From positions 1 through 43,146 of the forward strand of contig CACCBT010000003.1 in the NCBI GenBank assembly GCA_902544345.1: 43,146 nucleotides of DNA, in the 5' to 3' direction. Within the stretch, counting starts at the first letter, position 1. Each line of letters starts with the position of its first letter. The translations under genes were made by a program, and so were the position numbers. Of the stretch, positions 42,780 to 43,146 are shown in pieces. The notes under the pieces were generated by a model, which did no database searches, had not been told where the DNA came from, and was given only the letters and a program-made list of their open reading frames with translations. This DNA is from an uncultured Pelagibacteraceae bacterium. GTDB lineage: Bacteria; Pseudomonadota; Alphaproteobacteria; Pelagibacterales; Pelagibacteraceae.

Positions 42780-43146
42780 CTTAAATTTTTGATTTTTCCA
42801 CCATCTATTGAAAGGTTTTTAAAATTTGAATTTTTATCTTTAATTATTTTATAAACTAATTTTGCAACTTCTTCAGGTTTTGTAGGTCTTTTAATTTTTT
42901 CAGCTTTGCACCTTTGTTTTAAGATTTGTTTAAGACTTCTTTTAAATATTTTTGCGTCAGTTTTTAATAGTTTTTCTAGTCTGTTAGTTAATGTCATACC
43001 CGGATGAACTATCGATACAGACACTTTATCAATTTTACCTTGCATAGCTAAAGCTTTTGAAAAATTATTTATCGCTGAATTAACAGCACCACCTATCATA
43101 AATGTATTTGAAGGATTTCTAGCGGCTCCTCCTCCAATATTAATAA
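42776..43146 (-). CDS. SDR-superfamily protein, C-terminal part, lacking the YxxxK pair
   Basis: The reading frame is open through the right edge, so this is the C-terminal 123 residues of a longer gene rather than a protein starting at the internal ATG 43099. The visible part starts INIGGGAARNPSNTF and continues MIGGAVNSAINNFSKALA, matching the SDR strand ending in (I)NIGS and the helix normally written YxxxKaAl.nf..aLA. The Tyr position is Phe and the Lys position is Gly. The segment VSIVHPGMTLTNR is the SDR PG-T motif. The protein should bind a nucleotide but may not be a standard dehydrogenase. It is coupled to the deacetylase-family gene. Confidence 0.75.
   Translation of the reverse strand, partial: INIGGGAARNPSNTFMIGGAVNSAINNFSKALAMQGKIDKVSVSIVHPGMTLTNRLEKLLKTDAKIFKRSLKQILKQRCKAEKIKRPTKPEEVAKLVYKIIKDKNSNFKNLSIDGGKIKNLR

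Noticed and set aside
42776-43099. SDR-like gene as a complete 107-residue protein
   Set aside because: The frame is open through the window edge with SDR motif sequence upstream of that ATG, so the gene is truncated by the window rather than short.

Overview
This is a very AT-rich, densely packed bacterial window. Most neighbouring genes overlap by 1-8 bases or abut, and few gaps exceed 100 bases. Gene families and gene order are alphaproteobacterial: secG-tpiA facing ppiD-trpEGDC-lexA-gltX, and pyrG-kdsA-eno-ftsB-lipA-ratA beside ispDF, ntrYX and trkAH. The lexA promoter carries the alphaproteobacterial GAAC-N7-GAAC operator. Composition, compaction and shortened regulators suggest a streamlined marine lineage of the SAR11/HIMB59/AEGEAN-169 kind. 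That placement is inference from gene content, not from a marker-gene tree.

Layout. (1) 1-2200: a ferric-iron ABC transporter (fbpA, partial fbpB) behind two Fur-type operators, with a divergent small membrane protein. (2) 2500-6900: phosphofructokinase with a coupled FAH-superfamily hydratase, divergent from pyruvate kinase, which has a coupled 59-residue protein, then a GT2 glycosyltransferase. (3) 6900-17000, minus strand: a glycerol module of gpsA, an unknown lipoprotein, glpK, a glycerol-type ABC importer (binding protein, two ATPases, two permeases, DUF2160 protein) and gap. (4) 17000-22930: trkH, trkA, ntrX and ntrY, running into the glycerol genes with almost no spacing. (5) 22975-25095, plus strand: ispDF, pgpA and a stand-alone CinA C-terminal deamidase. 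(6) 25079-31844, minus strand: small membrane protein, ratA, lipA, ftsB, eno, kdsA, pyrG, secG and tpiA. (7) 31910-40097, plus strand: PpiD-like protein, trpE, trpG, trpD, trpC, lexA, gltX and a PD-(D/E)XK nuclease. (8) 40120-43146: envelope proteins of unknown role, a 40-residue membrane ORF, a histone-deacetylase-family hydrolase and the end of an SDR-like gene.

How it fits together. Glycerol would enter through the ABC importer, be phosphorylated by GlpK and be oxidised to dihydroxyacetone phosphate by the GpsA-type enzyme; no glpD is present here. It would then join lower glycolysis through TpiA, Gap, Eno and Pyk. Pfk implies that upper Embden-Meyerhof glycolysis may also operate, which is not typical of the best-known SAR11 isolates.

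No tRNA, rRNA, CRISPR array, insertion sequence, phage gene or recognisable riboswitch was found. I did not find a clearly new multi-gene system. The best leads are the paired glycerol ATPases with complementary motif losses, the lipoprotein inside the glycerol operon, a Cys-containing PD-(D/E)XK nuclease behind gltX, NtrX without its sigma54 loop, an SDR-like protein without the YxxxK pair, and several unrecognised small proteins.
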